DNA of 64,000 nt from Methanosalsum natronophilum (GCF_024808815.1 NZ_JANUCS010000009.1:1-64000), one strand, 5' to 3'. Counted from the stretch's first letter, positions 35,737 to 45,416 are shown. Numbers and translations are program-made. The notes: generated by a model from the sequence alone, not told the origin.

Positions 35737-36819
35737 TTATTTCACATGTTTTTTTAAATCCAATTCACTTAAGATTAAATCAAGATCTATGTTATTGTCT
35801 ACTAGTTCCACGGTTCTTTTTAACTTATCGTTTTGTTTTATTCTAGCATGGCCAATCAACTCTTCAATTCGCTCTATCGTGCTCATTGTATCATTTCTTA
35901 CCATGAGTAGAGGAACTTCTGCTTCCTCAGCGCTAGCAAGTACGGCCTCACCTGGTACTAGACCACCTGTTAAAATAAGACATTTTGTTTTAGCTTCAAT
36001 AGCTGCTAGTTGAATCGAAGCTCGATCACCACCCGTTATAACAACACTGTTAGGAAATCGCCTGAAGTATTTGATTGCAGCACTTACTTCCATTGCACCA
36101 ACAAGATAGTTATCAACCAGTAGTTCGAGCTTATGGGCGCTGGTTAGTACCTCTGCATGTAAATGTTCAACTATATCAGAGATTGGTATTGATCTTAGTG
36201 TTGAATCTATTTGTATTGTGCCAAATACTCTTATGTTCTTTGATTGAAGAAATGGAACAACAAGGTCATTTACATAGTCAATATCAGACTCATGTATTTC
36301 ATTTAGGATAACTCCCAATAAATTATCTTTGTTTTTTATGAGCTTTTGGTCACACAGAATTCTATCAACGGCAAATATAGAGTTATATCTTGTAACTAGA
36401 ATCATCTTTGCATTTAGTATATCAGCAACTTGGGGATCAGATAAACCATACATTGAGCCCCCTCCTACATCTCCTGTACCTTCAATTAGTACTATATCTT
36501 TATTTTTTGAGATGAGTTCATGGGCTTCTTTTAATCTTTTATCTAGTCCTTTATCAATACCTTTTAATGAATCACTTATTAGCTGATCGGTTAATAATAT
36601 TGGAGTCACGTATTTCCTATCTTCTTTTATGTCTAGTATAGACATAATTTCTTCTGAATCTTGATCTGAAAGAGTACCATCAACATCAATTAAAATGTTA
36701 CCTATGGGTTTCATATATCCAACGGAATAACCCATGTTTTTCAGGAGTATACCTAAACCCGCACATAGTGAACTCTTGCCTGAATATTCTTCTGATGAAC
36801 TTACTAGAACTGATACCAC
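35737..36819 (-). CDS. BioD-like ATPase with DRTGG domain
   Basis: A 360-residue protein. The N-terminal P-loop domain resembles dethiobiotin synthetase and cobyrinate synthase ('SSSEEYSGKSSLCAGLGILL', a degenerate Walker A at 8-16, 'GYMKPIG' and 'IEGTGDVGGG'), and the C-terminal half is a DRTGG domain ('VVITGGDRASIQLAAIEAKTKCLILTGGLVPG' in parts). This is the layout of the N-terminal regulatory part of some phosphotransacetylases, here as a separate gene beside an ADP-forming acetyl-CoA synthetase. A role as sensor or regulator of acetyl-CoA metabolism is likely but unproven. It starts at GTG 36819 with GGAAG upstream. Confidence 0.85.
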   Translation of the reverse strand: MVSVLVSSSEEYSGKSSLCAGLGILLKNMGYSVGYMKPIGNILIDVDGTLSDQDSEEIMSILDIKEDRKYVTPILLTDQLISDSLKGIDKGLDKRLKEAHELISKNKDIVLIEGTGDVGGGSMYGLSDPQVADILNAKMILVTRYNSIFAVDRILCDQKLIKNKDNLLGVILNEIHESDIDYVNDLVVPFLQSKNIRVFGTIQIDSTLRSIPISDIVEHLHAEVLTSAHKLELLVDNYLVGAMEVSAAIKYFRRFPNSVVITGGDRASIQLAAIEAKTKCLILTGGLVPGEAVLASAEEAEVPLLMVRNDTMSTIERIEELIGHARIKQNDKLKRTVELVDNNIDLDLILSELDLKKHVK

Positions 36820-36893
36820 AACAACACTTCCTTTTAATTGAAGATATATTAGTTATATTTATTAGTACATTAAATCTTTTCAATAAGCTGTTA

Positions 36894-38987
36894 TTATTCA
36901 CTTAAAGTTAATCTCATATCTATAGCAGTACACCCTTTTCTTTCACCAAATACTACTAGTGGATTAATCTCAAACTCAAGTATTTCTGGGAAGTCGATAG
37001 ATAGTTGAGATACTTTCAGCAAAACGTCAACTATACTATCAATATCGTGAGGCTTTTCACCTCTTACTCCTGCTAAAAGTGGATATGTCTTTATTGAAGA
37101 AATCATCTTTTTAGCATCTTTTTCAGTTAAAGGTGCTAATCCAAATGAAATATCCTTCATTAGTTCTACATACGTCCCTCCAAATCCAAACATAATAAGC
37201 GGTCCGAATTGTACGTCCCTGTTCATTCCAATAATTACTTCTCGACCACTCGTAACCATTTTTTGTATTTGAACTCCTGAGATAGTGGCATGCGGCATGT
37301 ACCTCCTAACAGAAGACATCATTGAATTATAGGCTTTTTCAACTTCTTCACAATCATTCAAGTTAAGTTTAATGCCACCGACATCAGTTTTATGGCTAAT
37401 ATCGGGAGATAGTATCTTTAATGCTACTGGATAGCCTATTTTCTCACAGTATCTTAAAGTATCTTCTAAACTTCTTGCAACTTCTTTTTCTATAACTGGT
37501 ATACCGTATGCTTTCAAGATATCAAAAGCTTCTAGGCCCATTACAGTCTGTTTTTTTTCTTGTGCTTTTTTCAGCATCCTGGAAACAAGGGCTTTATCGC
37601 CTACTATTTCAGGTGCATCAAAATAATGTTTATTTTTAATCTTTCTATAAGTTGAAAGTGCTTTCATACTAGCTACAGCTCTATCAGGTGATGAATAGTT
37701 GGGTATATTTGATTTTTGCAATATTTTTTCACCCTTACCAATTCTACTTCCACCAACAAAAGAACAAAGGATAGGTTTATGTGAAGTTTCAATAATTGAT
37801 TTTATATTATACGCTATCTCCTCAATGTTTGTCATAGATTGTGGAGAGATCAACAAAATTATTCCATCTACATTACTATCCTTTAAAACAATATTTAGAG
37901 CATTTTTGTAGATTTCTGAACTAGCATCACCCAAAACATCAACAGGGTTATATATACTGGCTGCAGGTGGAAGTGCCTCTTTCAGCCTAATATATGTTAT
38001 ATCTTCGAATTCGGATAAAAAAAGACCTCTGAGGTGGCATTCATCAGCTGCAAGTATGCCAAGACCACCAGCATTTGTAATTAGAGCAATATTGTCACCT
38101 TTTGGATAGTAATATCTTGCAAATGCATGTGAATATTCCAGGAGATCTTCTAATGTGTCAGCACGAATAACACCACTTTGAGAAAACGCTGCATTATATG
38201 CTTCATCAGAGCCGGCAAGAGTACCAGTATGTGAAGAAACAGCTTTTGAACCTGCAGCAGTTCTTCCCGCTTTGACAACCACAAGGGGTTTCTTTTGAGA
38301 TAGTTTTCTTGAAGTTTTAATAAATTCAGGTCCGTTACTAACACCTTCAAGATATGCAGCCACAACTTTGGTGTCGTAATCAATTAAAAATTCTTTTAGT
38401 AAATCATTTTCAGAAATATCGGCTTTATTTCCAAGACTAACGAATTTAGAGAAACCAACGTTTTTATTATCTGCCCAATCAAGTGCAGAAGTACAAATTG
38501 CACCAGATTGTGAAAATAAAGCGATGTTCCCAGGTTTTGCCATTGTTGCTGCAAAAGATGCATTTAAACCAGCAGAGGTGTTTATTAAACCAAGGCAATT
38601 AGGACCTAAAAATCGTATCCCATATTTTTTTGCGGTTTCAACACACTTTTTTTCAAGCTTTGCTCCTTTAATTCCTGTCTCTTTAAAGCCAGCAGATATT
38701 ATAATTAGGTTTTTAACACCAACATTACCACACTCTTCTATCATATCAGGAACAAACTGTGAGGGGATTACAATAACTGCTAAGTCTATCGGTGTTTCTA
38801 AATAAATCTCTTTTATACTAGAAAATGCTTTTAAACCCAATATTGTTTCAGCATTGGGATTTATTGGATATATCTTTCCCTTAAAACTATCAACTAAATT
38901 TTTTAGAACAGCATATCCAACTTTTTCTTTATTCTTTGAAGCACCAATAACAGCAACAGACTTTGGACTAAACATTTTTTTTAACAT
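36894..38987 (-). CDS. acd: ADP-forming acetate-CoA ligase, fused alpha and beta
   Basis: About 697 residues. It reversibly makes ATP and acid from acyl-CoA, ADP and phosphate, so it conserves energy from acetyl-CoA. The CoA-binding and succinyl-CoA-synthetase-like domains come first ('SPKSVAVIGASKNKEKVGYAVLKNL' at the start, 'LFSQSGAICTSALDWA' near 165), with the phosphorylated His in 'AVSSHTGTLAGSDEAY' near 250. The C-terminal part is an ATP-grasp domain ('GYPVALKILSPDISHKTDVGG', 'GVQIQKMV'). The start is ATG 38987; the TTG at 38999 lies within GGGG, the likely ribosome-binding site. Upstream of the DRTGG gene on the same strand. Confidence 0.93.
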   Translation of the reverse strand: MLKKMFSPKSVAVIGASKNKEKVGYAVLKNLVDSFKGKIYPINPNAETILGLKAFSSIKEIYLETPIDLAVIVIPSQFVPDMIEECGNVGVKNLIIISAGFKETGIKGAKLEKKCVETAKKYGIRFLGPNCLGLINTSAGLNASFAATMAKPGNIALFSQSGAICTSALDWADNKNVGFSKFVSLGNKADISENDLLKEFLIDYDTKVVAAYLEGVSNGPEFIKTSRKLSQKKPLVVVKAGRTAAGSKAVSSHTGTLAGSDEAYNAAFSQSGVIRADTLEDLLEYSHAFARYYYPKGDNIALITNAGGLGILAADECHLRGLFLSEFEDITYIRLKEALPPAASIYNPVDVLGDASSEIYKNALNIVLKDSNVDGIILLISPQSMTNIEEIAYNIKSIIETSHKPILCSFVGGSRIGKGEKILQKSNIPNYSSPDRAVASMKALSTYRKIKNKHYFDAPEIVGDKALVSRMLKKAQEKKQTVMGLEAFDILKAYGIPVIEKEVARSLEDTLRYCEKIGYPVALKILSPDISHKTDVGGIKLNLNDCEEVEKAYNSMMSSVRRYMPHATISGVQIQKMVTSGREVIIGMNRDVQFGPLIMFGFGGTYVELMKDISFGLAPLTEKDAKKMISSIKTYPLLAGVRGEKPHDIDSIVDVLLKVSQLSIDFPEILEFEINPLVVFGERKGCTAIDMRLTLSE

Positions 38988-39143
38988 TGATAACCCCAAT
39001 ACTTTATTTTATTTCAAAACTGGATCGGTTGTTTTATTTAATTTAATACAATATTTATTAGTTTTACTATAAAACATTGTTACTAATGAACAAACAAATT
39101 ATATATTAAGGCATTACTTTATAACGTAAGTAGGTGAGGATAA

Positions 39144-39707
39144 ATGAAAATTTTAGGAATATCTGGAAGTCCTGTTGAGAATGGAAATAATGAGATTTTA
39201 ATCAATAAAGTGCTGCATATAGCAGAAAATAGAAATTTTGAAACTGATAAATTATTATTATCATCGTGTAATATCTCACCATGTAATGCATGTGATGCAT
39301 GTAGAGATAATGATACGTGTCCAATAGAAGATGATATGGATGGTGTTTATGCTAAACTGAAACAAGCGGATGCCATAATTGTATCGTCACCTGTTTACTT
39401 TGGTGGTATGACAGGACAATTGAAATGTTTGTTTGATAGAAGTGTTCTGCTTAGACGACAAGGTTTTGCTCTTAATAATAAGCTTGGAGCTGCTATTGCA
39501 GTTGGAGGGTCACGTAATGGTGGACAAGAAAAAACAATTCAAACAATACATGATTGTATGCACGTCCATGGAATGATTGTTATAGGCGATGGTGGTCATT
39601 TTGGAGGTACTTCTCAAAAACCAGTAGTTGAAGATGATGTGGGTATGAAGACCGTAGAAGATACGATAAATAAGATGTGTGATGTTCTTCAAATGCTAAA
39701 GCAATAA
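39144..39707 (+). CDS. Iron-sulfur flavoprotein (NADPH-dependent FMN reductase family)
   Basis: A 187-residue flavodoxin-fold protein of the archaeal Isf family. Residues 1-12 are the FMN phosphate loop (ILGISGSPVENGNN). A compact cysteine motif, C-N-A-C-D-A-C-x(4)-C near residues 50-60, binds a [4Fe-4S] cluster, followed by 'DAIIVSSPVYFGGMTGQLKCLFDRS' (motif) that closes the FMN site. In Methanosarcina, Isf shuttles electrons from ferredoxin and can reduce oxygen and peroxide. GGTGAGG stands 5 bases before the ATG. Confidence 0.92.
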   Translation: MKILGISGSPVENGNNEILINKVLHIAENRNFETDKLLLSSCNISPCNACDACRDNDTCPIEDDMDGVYAKLKQADAIIVSSPVYFGGMTGQLKCLFDRSVLLRRQGFALNNKLGAAIAVGGSRNGGQEKTIQTIHDCMHVHGMIVIGDGGHFGGTSQKPVVEDDVGMKTVEDTINKMCDVLQMLKQ

Positions 39708-39750
39708 GTTTTTATCATCTCCTTTTATATTTCTTTAGTGGGAGATGCAT

Positions 39751-40905
39751 ATGTTCCAATTAAATAAAAAGAAGTTATTACTTTTTATCGCAGTAATCAT
39801 TATTATATTTCTATTTCTTACAGTATGGATTAATTTTATTAGTGAGAGGGATACTGACATTAAACCTGTTGAAGGAAATCATGCTACAATTGTTGATGAT
39901 GATATTGATGTCCTTCAAGTAAGCTCAGTTGCAATAAATCTTAAAATACCATGGGATTTAGATTTTTTTCCAGATGGTAGTATTATTTTTACTGAAAGAC
40001 CAGGTAAAGTATATGTAATTGATCAAGAAACAGGGCTTTTAAAAGAACCTATCCTAACTCTAGATAATGTTGAACATATAGGTGAAGGTGGTCTTCTAGG
40101 AATTGCATTACATCCATCATTTAAAGATACTGGGTTTGTTTATCTTTACTATACATATAAGAAAGAAGATGAGATTTTTAACCGGGTTGTTAGATATAAG
40201 ATGGATAATAGTTACATAGTAGATGTAACTCAAAAAAAGATAATCATTGACAAAATTCCAGGTGCAAGAACACATAATGGAGGTAGGATTGATTTTGGAC
40301 CTGATGAAAATCTTTACGTCACAACAGGCGATGCAGCTCAGCCTAAACTATCTCAAGATATGAGTTCACTCGCAGGTAAAATCCTTAGGGTAAAAGATGA
40401 TGGGAAAATTCCTAGCAATAATCCATTTAATGATTCTCCTGTTTATTCATTAGGTCACAGAAATCCACAAGGACTTGCATGGGACAGTGATGGTAACTTG
40501 TGGTCAACTGAACACGGAGCTATTGCAAAGGATGAACTAAATTTAATTGAAGCAGGAAAGAACTATGGTTGGCCAATAATAGAAGGTGATGAAACACATC
40601 CCAATATGGAATCACCTATTTTACAAAGTGGCAGAGATACTTGGGCTCCATCAGGAGCTACTTATTACAATGGTTCTATATACTTTGCAGGTCTGCGTGG
40701 TCAAACTCTATATCAAGCTAAAATAGATTCTGATTCAGTTGAGTTGTTTACTCATTTTGATAAAGAGTTCGGAAGGCTCAGAAGTGTATTTTTAGGTCCT
40801 GATAATAATCTATACGTTTTAACAAGCAATAGGGATGGTAGAGGTGTTCCTGTGTCTATTGATGATCAAATAATACGTATTAATCCTGAAAAGATTCTTT
40901 CTTGA
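39751..40905 (+). CDS. Membrane-anchored sugar dehydrogenase of the PQQ-type beta-propeller family
   Basis: A 384-residue protein with one N-terminal membrane helix (about 8-27) and an extracellular six-bladed propeller of the glucose/sorbosone dehydrogenase family. Visible motifs are 'IPWDLDFFPDGSIIFTERPGKV', the catalytic His in 'RTHNGGRIDFGPDENLYVTTGD' and 'LWSTEHGAIAKDELNLIEAGKNYGWPI' (given as landmarks). Related enzymes oxidise aldose sugars with the cofactor PQQ. No PQQ synthesis gene is in this window, so activity is unclear. The ATG at 39751, with GGGAG 6 bases before it, is preferred to the ATG at 39745, which touches the site. Confidence 0.85.
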   Translation: MFQLNKKKLLLFIAVIIIIFLFLTVWINFISERDTDIKPVEGNHATIVDDDIDVLQVSSVAINLKIPWDLDFFPDGSIIFTERPGKVYVIDQETGLLKEPILTLDNVEHIGEGGLLGIALHPSFKDTGFVYLYYTYKKEDEIFNRVVRYKMDNSYIVDVTQKKIIIDKIPGARTHNGGRIDFGPDENLYVTTGDAAQPKLSQDMSSLAGKILRVKDDGKIPSNNPFNDSPVYSLGHRNPQGLAWDSDGNLWSTEHGAIAKDELNLIEAGKNYGWPIIEGDETHPNMESPILQSGRDTWAPSGATYYNGSIYFAGLRGQTLYQAKIDSDSVELFTHFDKEFGRLRSVFLGPDNNLYVLTSNRDGRGVPVSIDDQIIRINPEKILS

Positions 40906-40971
40906 TTTTAATAATATTCTTATAACAGGTTGTTATATTAATGTAAAAACATTTAATCTGAGGTAGACACT

Positions 40972-41250
40972 TTGACATCGAATAGATATGTAATTACAGT
41001 TATAGGTACTGACAAAGTAGGTATCGTTGCAAGCATCACTAAAGTAATGGCTGATTTCAATGTAAATATAATTGATATTAGTCAGACTATAATGGAAGAT
41101 ATATTTACAATGACAATGTTTGCTGAAAACATAAATGATGATTTTGATCTTCTAGCTTTTCAAAAAAAGATGAATTATGAAGGTGAAAGGCTTGGAGTTG
41201 AAGTAAAAGTTCAAAATGAAGACGTGTTTAAGTACATGCATAGAATTTGA
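40972..41250 (+). CDS. ACT-domain protein (UPF0237)
   Basis: A 92-residue protein that is a single ACT domain ('VITVIGTDKVGIVASITKVMADFNVNIIDISQTIM' in part), a fold that binds amino acids and regulates enzymes. It starts with TTG, with GAGGT 8 bases upstream. The UPF0210 gene follows 29 bases later; this pair is conserved in both bacteria and archaea, and the ACT protein is probably its ligand-sensing subunit. Confidence 0.92.
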   Translation: MTSNRYVITVIGTDKVGIVASITKVMADFNVNIIDISQTIMEDIFTMTMFAENINDDFDLLAFQKKMNYEGERLGVEVKVQNEDVFKYMHRI

Positions 41251-41279
41251 TTAAAATATAGTCATAGGTTTGGTATAAA

Positions 41280-42641
41280 ATGTTTTTTCATCCAGAAGAG
41301 ATAATGGAAACTATCCAGATGATAAATACAGAAAAACTGGATATTAGAACTGTTACTATGGGTATAAATCTTCGCGATTGCTGTCATCCTAACATTGAAG
41401 TTTTTAATCAAAATATTTATTCGAAAATCACCTATTTTGCTAAAAAACTTGTAGAAACTACCAATAAAATAGAAAATATGTATGGGATCCCAATTATAAA
41501 TAAACGCATATCTGTTACACCAATATCACTTATTGCAGAAAGCTGTGAGTCAAATAATCTAGTATCAACAGCTATAACTATGGATAAAGCTGCTGCAGAA
41601 GTAGGTGTAGATTTCATTGGTGGATTCAGTGCGCTTGTTCATAAAGGAATTACTCCAGGTGACATGAAATTAATTCAATCTATTCCAGAAGCATTATCTA
41701 CCACGGAAAAAGTTTGTTCTTCTATTAATGTAGCAACAACAAAAGCAGGAATTAACATGGATGCTGTAGCATTAATGGGAGATATAATAAAACAAACTGC
41801 TTTATTGTCTAAAGATAAACAAGGAATTGGATGTGCTAAGCTTGTGGTGTTTGCAAATGCACCTGAAGATAACCCATTCATGGCAGGTGCTTTCCATGGT
41901 ATTGGGGAGGAGGATTGTGTAATAAATGTTGGTGTTAGTGGGCCAGGAGTTGTAAATAGTGCAGTTCAGGGACTAGATGAACCAACAATCGATGAAATAG
42001 CAGAAGAGATCAAAAAAACAGCCTTTAAAATCACAAGGATGGGTGAAATGGTGGGTCGTAAAGTTTCTAAAGAACTTAACGTAAGTTTTGGAGTGGTTGA
42101 TTTGTCACTTGCACCAACTCCTGAAATTGGAGATAGTGTTGCTGCTATCATTGAATCTATGGGTATTGAACAATGTGGAGCGCATGGAACTACTGCTGCA
42201 CTTGCGCTTCTTAACGATGCAGTTAAAAAAGGAGGTGCAATGGCATCATCTTCGATTGGTGGGTTGAGCGGCGCATTTATACCGGTAAGTGAAGATGCTG
42301 GTATGATAAAGGCAGTTGAAAGTGGGGCACTTAATATAGAAAAATTGGAGGCAATGACCTCTGTGTGTTCCGTAGGTTTAGATATGATTGCAATACCCGG
42401 TAATACCCCAAGTTCAACCATATCTGCAATAATTGCTGATGAAATGGCTATAGGTGTGATTAACAAAAAAACAACTGCTGTTAGACTAATCCCTGCACCT
42501 GGAAAAGATGTAGGAGATACAGTAGAGTTCGGGGGTTTATTAGGAAGAGCGCCGGTAATCAAATTAAGTTCGTTAAAAGCTGGTAACTTTATCAAAAAAG
42601 GTGGTAGAATTCCTGCACCATTACAGGCTCTAAATAATTGA
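41280..42641 (+). CDS. UPF0210 (DUF711) family protein
   Basis: A 453-residue soluble protein of the PFL/DUF711 family. It starts '[15 protein letters not shown]' and shows '[14 protein letters not shown]', '[17 protein letters not shown]', '[10 protein letters not shown]', and the C-terminal '[25 protein letters not shown]' and '[11 protein letters not shown]'. Structures in the family show a formate acetyltransferase-like alpha/beta barrel without the glycyl radical; the role is unknown. Located directly after its usual ACT-domain partner. Confidence 0.92.
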   Translation: MFFHPEEIMETIQMINTEKLDIRTVTMGINLRDCCHPNIEVFNQNIYSKITYFAKKLVETTNKIENMYGIPIINKRISVTPISLIAESCESNNLVSTAITMDKAAAEVGVDFIGGFSALVHKGITPGDMKLIQSIPEALSTTEKVCSSINVATTKAGINMDAVALMGDIIKQTALLSKDKQGIGCAKLVVFANAPEDNPFMAGAFHGIGEEDCVINVGVSGPGVVNSAVQGLDEPTIDEIAEEIKKTAFKITRMGEMVGRKVSKELNVSFGVVDLSLAPTPEIGDSVAAIIESMGIEQCGAHGTTAALALLNDAVKKGGAMASSSIGGLSGAFIPVSEDAGMIKAVESGALNIEKLEAMTSVCSVGLDMIAIPGNTPSSTISAIIADEMAIGVINKKTTAVRLIPAPGKDVGDTVEFGGLLGRAPVIKLSSLKAGNFIKKGGRIPAPLQALNN

Positions 42642-42963
42642 ATAATGTAGGTTATGATGTATGCTACAAATTTTCATGCTACCATTTTTTAATTATAGCC
42701 AAAAAAGCTCATTGCAATCTAAAAATTCATAGAGATATTTAAATGCTTAGTTTGTTTCAATTAAAATGATATTCTCATTTAACATAATTGCATTTGTGTT
42801 TAGTCTTTGTTTCATTGTTCTCGAACAATACAAATTTAAGAACACTTTATCTCTTATGACTGAAAAAGTTCAGATTAAATTAGACTAATTGTAATTTTTT
42901 TTTGGTGTGTGGTATCTATTTTCACCATCTAGCTTTTATACTTTAGTTTCAATATAACCAATA
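42642..42963. other. Leader region of the MgtE-like operon, with a possible 40-aa membrane ORF
   Basis: Two promoters are visible here. A TATA box (about 42733-42742) lies 25-30 bases before a short frame, and a second TATA box at 42934-42940 lies about 25 bases before the TTG of the MgtE-like gene. No riboswitch structure could be drawn by eye. Confidence 0.45.
42766..42888 (+). CDS. Possible 40-aa membrane micropeptide
   Basis: ATG 42766 to TAA 42888 encodes a hydrophobic helix (residues 2-19) and a basic tail of 20 residues. There is no ribosome-binding site, but a TATA box (AGATATTTAAATG, about 42732-42744) would place the transcript start at the ATG, consistent with leaderless translation. 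It precedes the MgtE-like genes on the same strand by 75 bases, recalling small regulatory peptides near Mg transporters; this is speculative. Confidence 0.3.
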   Translation: MIFSFNIIAFVFSLCFIVLEQYKFKNTLSLMTEKVQIKLD

Positions 42964-43584
42964 TTGGGGACAAAAAATTCAGACTATGGGGCTGAAATAC
43001 CTGAGTTAATTGAAGATTGCTTTGGTGAATATGCTAGCATTAGATCAATTGTAAATGAAGCTTTGCCTTTTGAGATTATGGCAACTTTTGGGGGAGTTAT
43101 TGCGGGTATCATTTTATCAGGTATGGCCGAAGAAATTGAGCTTATACCAGGTCTTATTGTTATAGCTCCAGCTGTAATGGGTCTTAGAGGAAATATTTCA
43201 TGTACTCTAGGATCACGGCTTGGAAGTGCAATTCATTTGGGTCTAATAACAAAGCTTGAAAGAAATCCTGAATTAATAAACAACATTTCAGGATCCCTAC
43301 TCTTAAGTTTATTTTTATCAATTTTTCTTGGTCTAATGGGGCATTATATAACTGTAGCTTTAGGATTACCAAGTGCAGGTGCTGTGATTTTAACTTTAAT
43401 TGCAGTGATTTCAGGAGTTCTTTCAGGAATAATATTAGCTATAGTAGCTGCATTACTATCAGTTGGAATGGTTAAATATGGTTTTGATCCCGATAATATT
43501 GTCACACCAGCTATCGCAACAATTGGGGATATTGTTGCTATGCTAATGTTGTTTTTAGCAGCAAAGGTGGTGTTACTAATATGA
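42964..43584 (+). CDS. MgtE-like membrane half protein, first subunit
   Basis: A 206-residue membrane protein with about five helices of the MgtE/SLC41 integral-membrane domain (PF01769-like), without the N and CBS domains of bacterial MgtE. The 'GLRGNISCTLGSRLGSAIHLGLI' element and the C-terminal 'FDPDNIVTPAIATIGDIVAMLMLFLAAKVV' correspond to the pore helices of the family, where D in 'TIGDI' lines the ion path. It begins with TTG 42964 and no ribosome-binding site; the TATA box at 42934-42940 makes the mRNA close to leaderless. Its stop overlaps the start of the second half by 4 bases. Confidence 0.8.
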   Translation: MGTKNSDYGAEIPELIEDCFGEYASIRSIVNEALPFEIMATFGGVIAGIILSGMAEEIELIPGLIVIAPAVMGLRGNISCTLGSRLGSAIHLGLITKLERNPELINNISGSLLLSLFLSIFLGLMGHYITVALGLPSAGAVILTLIAVISGVLSGIILAIVAALLSVGMVKYGFDPDNIVTPAIATIGDIVAMLMLFLAAKVVLLI

Positions 43585-44138
43585 CATATTATACAGTTAC
43601 TGGAATTATTCGAAGTAGTACTCCCGTGTTACTTTTAGCTGCGATTGCAGGACTTTTAGCAGGACAGATGTTAAATTCTGAGATTGAACGGATAATAACA
43701 ATGCCTTCACTATTAATACTAATCCCAGCTTTGATTAAAATTGGAGGAGATACTGGTAGCATATTAGCTGCTAGACTTGCATCGGCGTTTCATTTAGGAC
43801 TTGAGAGTCGAATTTTTAGAAATCCTGTTATGAGCAACAGCTTAATTGGGGTTACTATTGTTGCGATGACTGCTTTATTTTCATTAAGTGTTATTGTCTG
43901 GGTAGTCAGCTTTTTATTGGGACATAGTGTAAGCTTTTTAGTATTGCTTCAAATCTGTTATATTGCTGGAATAATTGAAATAGTAATTGTATTTTTCTTT
44001 ACAATAACAATCTCATCAGCTTCCCACAAATATGGTCTTGATCCCGATGACACAGTTATACCCTTAATAGCTACACTTGGTGATATTGTTGGTGTTGCAG
44101 GAATTATATTTGCCTTAAATATTCTTTTGGTTGTATAA
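43581..44138 (+). CDS. MgtE-like membrane half protein, second subunit
   Basis: A 185-residue membrane protein, homologous to the preceding one over its whole length: 'IKIGGDTGSILAARLASAFHLGL' matches 'GLRGNISCTLGSRLGSAIHLGL', and 'LDPDDTVIPLIATLGDIVGVAGIIFAL' matches the last helix. Two such halves in tandem would form one pseudo-dimeric divalent cation channel or transporter, as in the fused double-domain SLC41 proteins of animals. ATGA overlap with the first half. The substrate is probably Mg2+ but unproven. Confidence 0.8.
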   Translation: MTYYTVTGIIRSSTPVLLLAAIAGLLAGQMLNSEIERIITMPSLLILIPALIKIGGDTGSILAARLASAFHLGLESRIFRNPVMSNSLIGVTIVAMTALFSLSVIVWVVSFLLGHSVSFLVLLQICYIAGIIEIVIVFFFTITISSASHKYGLDPDDTVIPLIATLGDIVGVAGIIFALNILLVV

Positions 44139-44204
44139 ATTTGCTTTAATGTATGAACAATAAATTATCTTAATAAAACTAATTTAAATATAAGGGCCTT
44201 AAAA

Positions 44205-45416
44205 ATGAATTCAAAAGAAATAAAATATACACCACATAATCTTAAAGATCTACTAACTGAACTGAAAGACACCTCTGAACTTATGGTTGATTTAGCTTAT
44301 TCTGCTATGATGTATGATGATATAGATATTGCCGAAGAAGTTTTACGTTTAGAAGAAAAAGTTGATGTTTTTGATTATCATATGAAAATTGTTGCAATGC
44401 TTAGTGCTCGAAAGGTAGAAGTCGCAGAAGCAATGGTCAGTGCACTAACTGTATCCGAATCAGCTGCAGATATTTCAAATGCAGCTGTAGATATTGCAAA
44501 AATAGTAACTCTTAATATGAATATTCCTTATGAGTTAAATATTGCACTCCGAGATGCTGAAGAGACTTTTATTCGTGTTAAGGTTAATGAAGATTCTATT
44601 ATGAATGGCCAAACCTTGAAAGATATTGAGCTAGACATTGAAGCTGGAATGTGGATAACTGCAATTAGAAGACAAAATGAGTGGATATATAATCCTGGTC
44701 ATGATACACGTATTCTGAAAAATGATGTACTTTTTGCAAGAGGGCATGGTGAAGGGGTACCGCTATTTTCGGAAATGGCATCAAATGAAAAACCCATTCC
44801 TAGAAATATGATGCATACAAACAAATTAGCAGACCTTGAAATGGCAGTGGATATTATTGTTGAAATGAAGAATATTGCTGAGTTATCTGTAGGTTTAGCA
44901 TATTCTGCACTTCTGTTTGACAATGAAGATATTGCCTATGAAGTAAAATCAATTGAATCTCAGATGGAAATTATGAAAAGTAACCTTGAACATTGGGTAC
45001 TTAAGACGGCAAAACATGTGAAGGATGTAAATCAGCTTCGAGGCTTATTACATCTAGGAAATGCTTCTTTGAAAATCTCAAATGCTGCTTATGGAATTGC
45101 AGATACTGTAATTAGAGATATTGAACTACATCCAGTTATAACTCTTGCAATAAGAAATTCAGATGAAATTATAAGTAAACTCAAGGTTGAAGAATGTTCA
45201 TCTCTTGTGGGGAGGTCACTAAGTGAATTGAAAATTGAAACCGAAACTGGTATGTACATCTTAGCTGTCAAGAAAGGCAATAAATGGATATACCGGCCTA
45301 GCTCCAAAACAATAATTCATGCGGATGACTTGTTAATTGCCAAAGGGTCACGTATAGGAGAACAAGTCTTTTTTGACCTATGTTCTTGCCCGATTAAGTC
45401 AAAAAAATGTGGCTGA
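44205..45416 (+). CDS. Duplicated PhoU-TrkA_C regulatory protein
   Basis: A 403-residue soluble protein built as a tandem duplication. Each half starts with a PhoU-like helical bundle ('LKDTSELMVDLAYSAMMYDDIDIAEEVLRLE' and 'MKNIAELSVGLAYSALLFDNEDIAYEVKSIE', as landmarks) and ends with a TrkA_C (RCK-C) domain ('AGMWITAIRRQNEWIYNPG...DVLFARG' and 'TGMYILAVKKGNKWIYRPS...DLLIAKGS'). TrkA_C domains bind small ligands such as c-di-AMP or nucleotides and gate cation transporters. It follows the two MgtE-like genes by 66 bases, and archaeal genomes keep the three together, so it is probably the cytoplasmic gating subunit. The tail holds Cys residues (DLCSCP, KKCG). Confidence 0.85.
   Translation: MNSKEIKYTPHNLKDLLTELKDTSELMVDLAYSAMMYDDIDIAEEVLRLEEKVDVFDYHMKIVAMLSARKVEVAEAMVSALTVSESAADISNAAVDIAKIVTLNMNIPYELNIALRDAEETFIRVKVNEDSIMNGQTLKDIELDIEAGMWITAIRRQNEWIYNPGHDTRILKNDVLFARGHGEGVPLFSEMASNEKPIPRNMMHTNKLADLEMAVDIIVEMKNIAELSVGLAYSALLFDNEDIAYEVKSIESQMEIMKSNLEHWVLKTAKHVKDVNQLRGLLHLGNASLKISNAAYGIADTVIRDIELHPVITLAIRNSDEIISKLKVEECSSLVGRSLSELKIETETGMYILAVKKGNKWIYRPSSKTIIHADDLLIAKGSRIGEQVFFDLCSCPIKSKKCG

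Noticed and set aside
41966-42595. 209-codon open frame antisense to the UPF0210 gene
   Set aside because: The plus-strand frame has clear family motifs throughout; the antisense frame is a by-product of its codon use.
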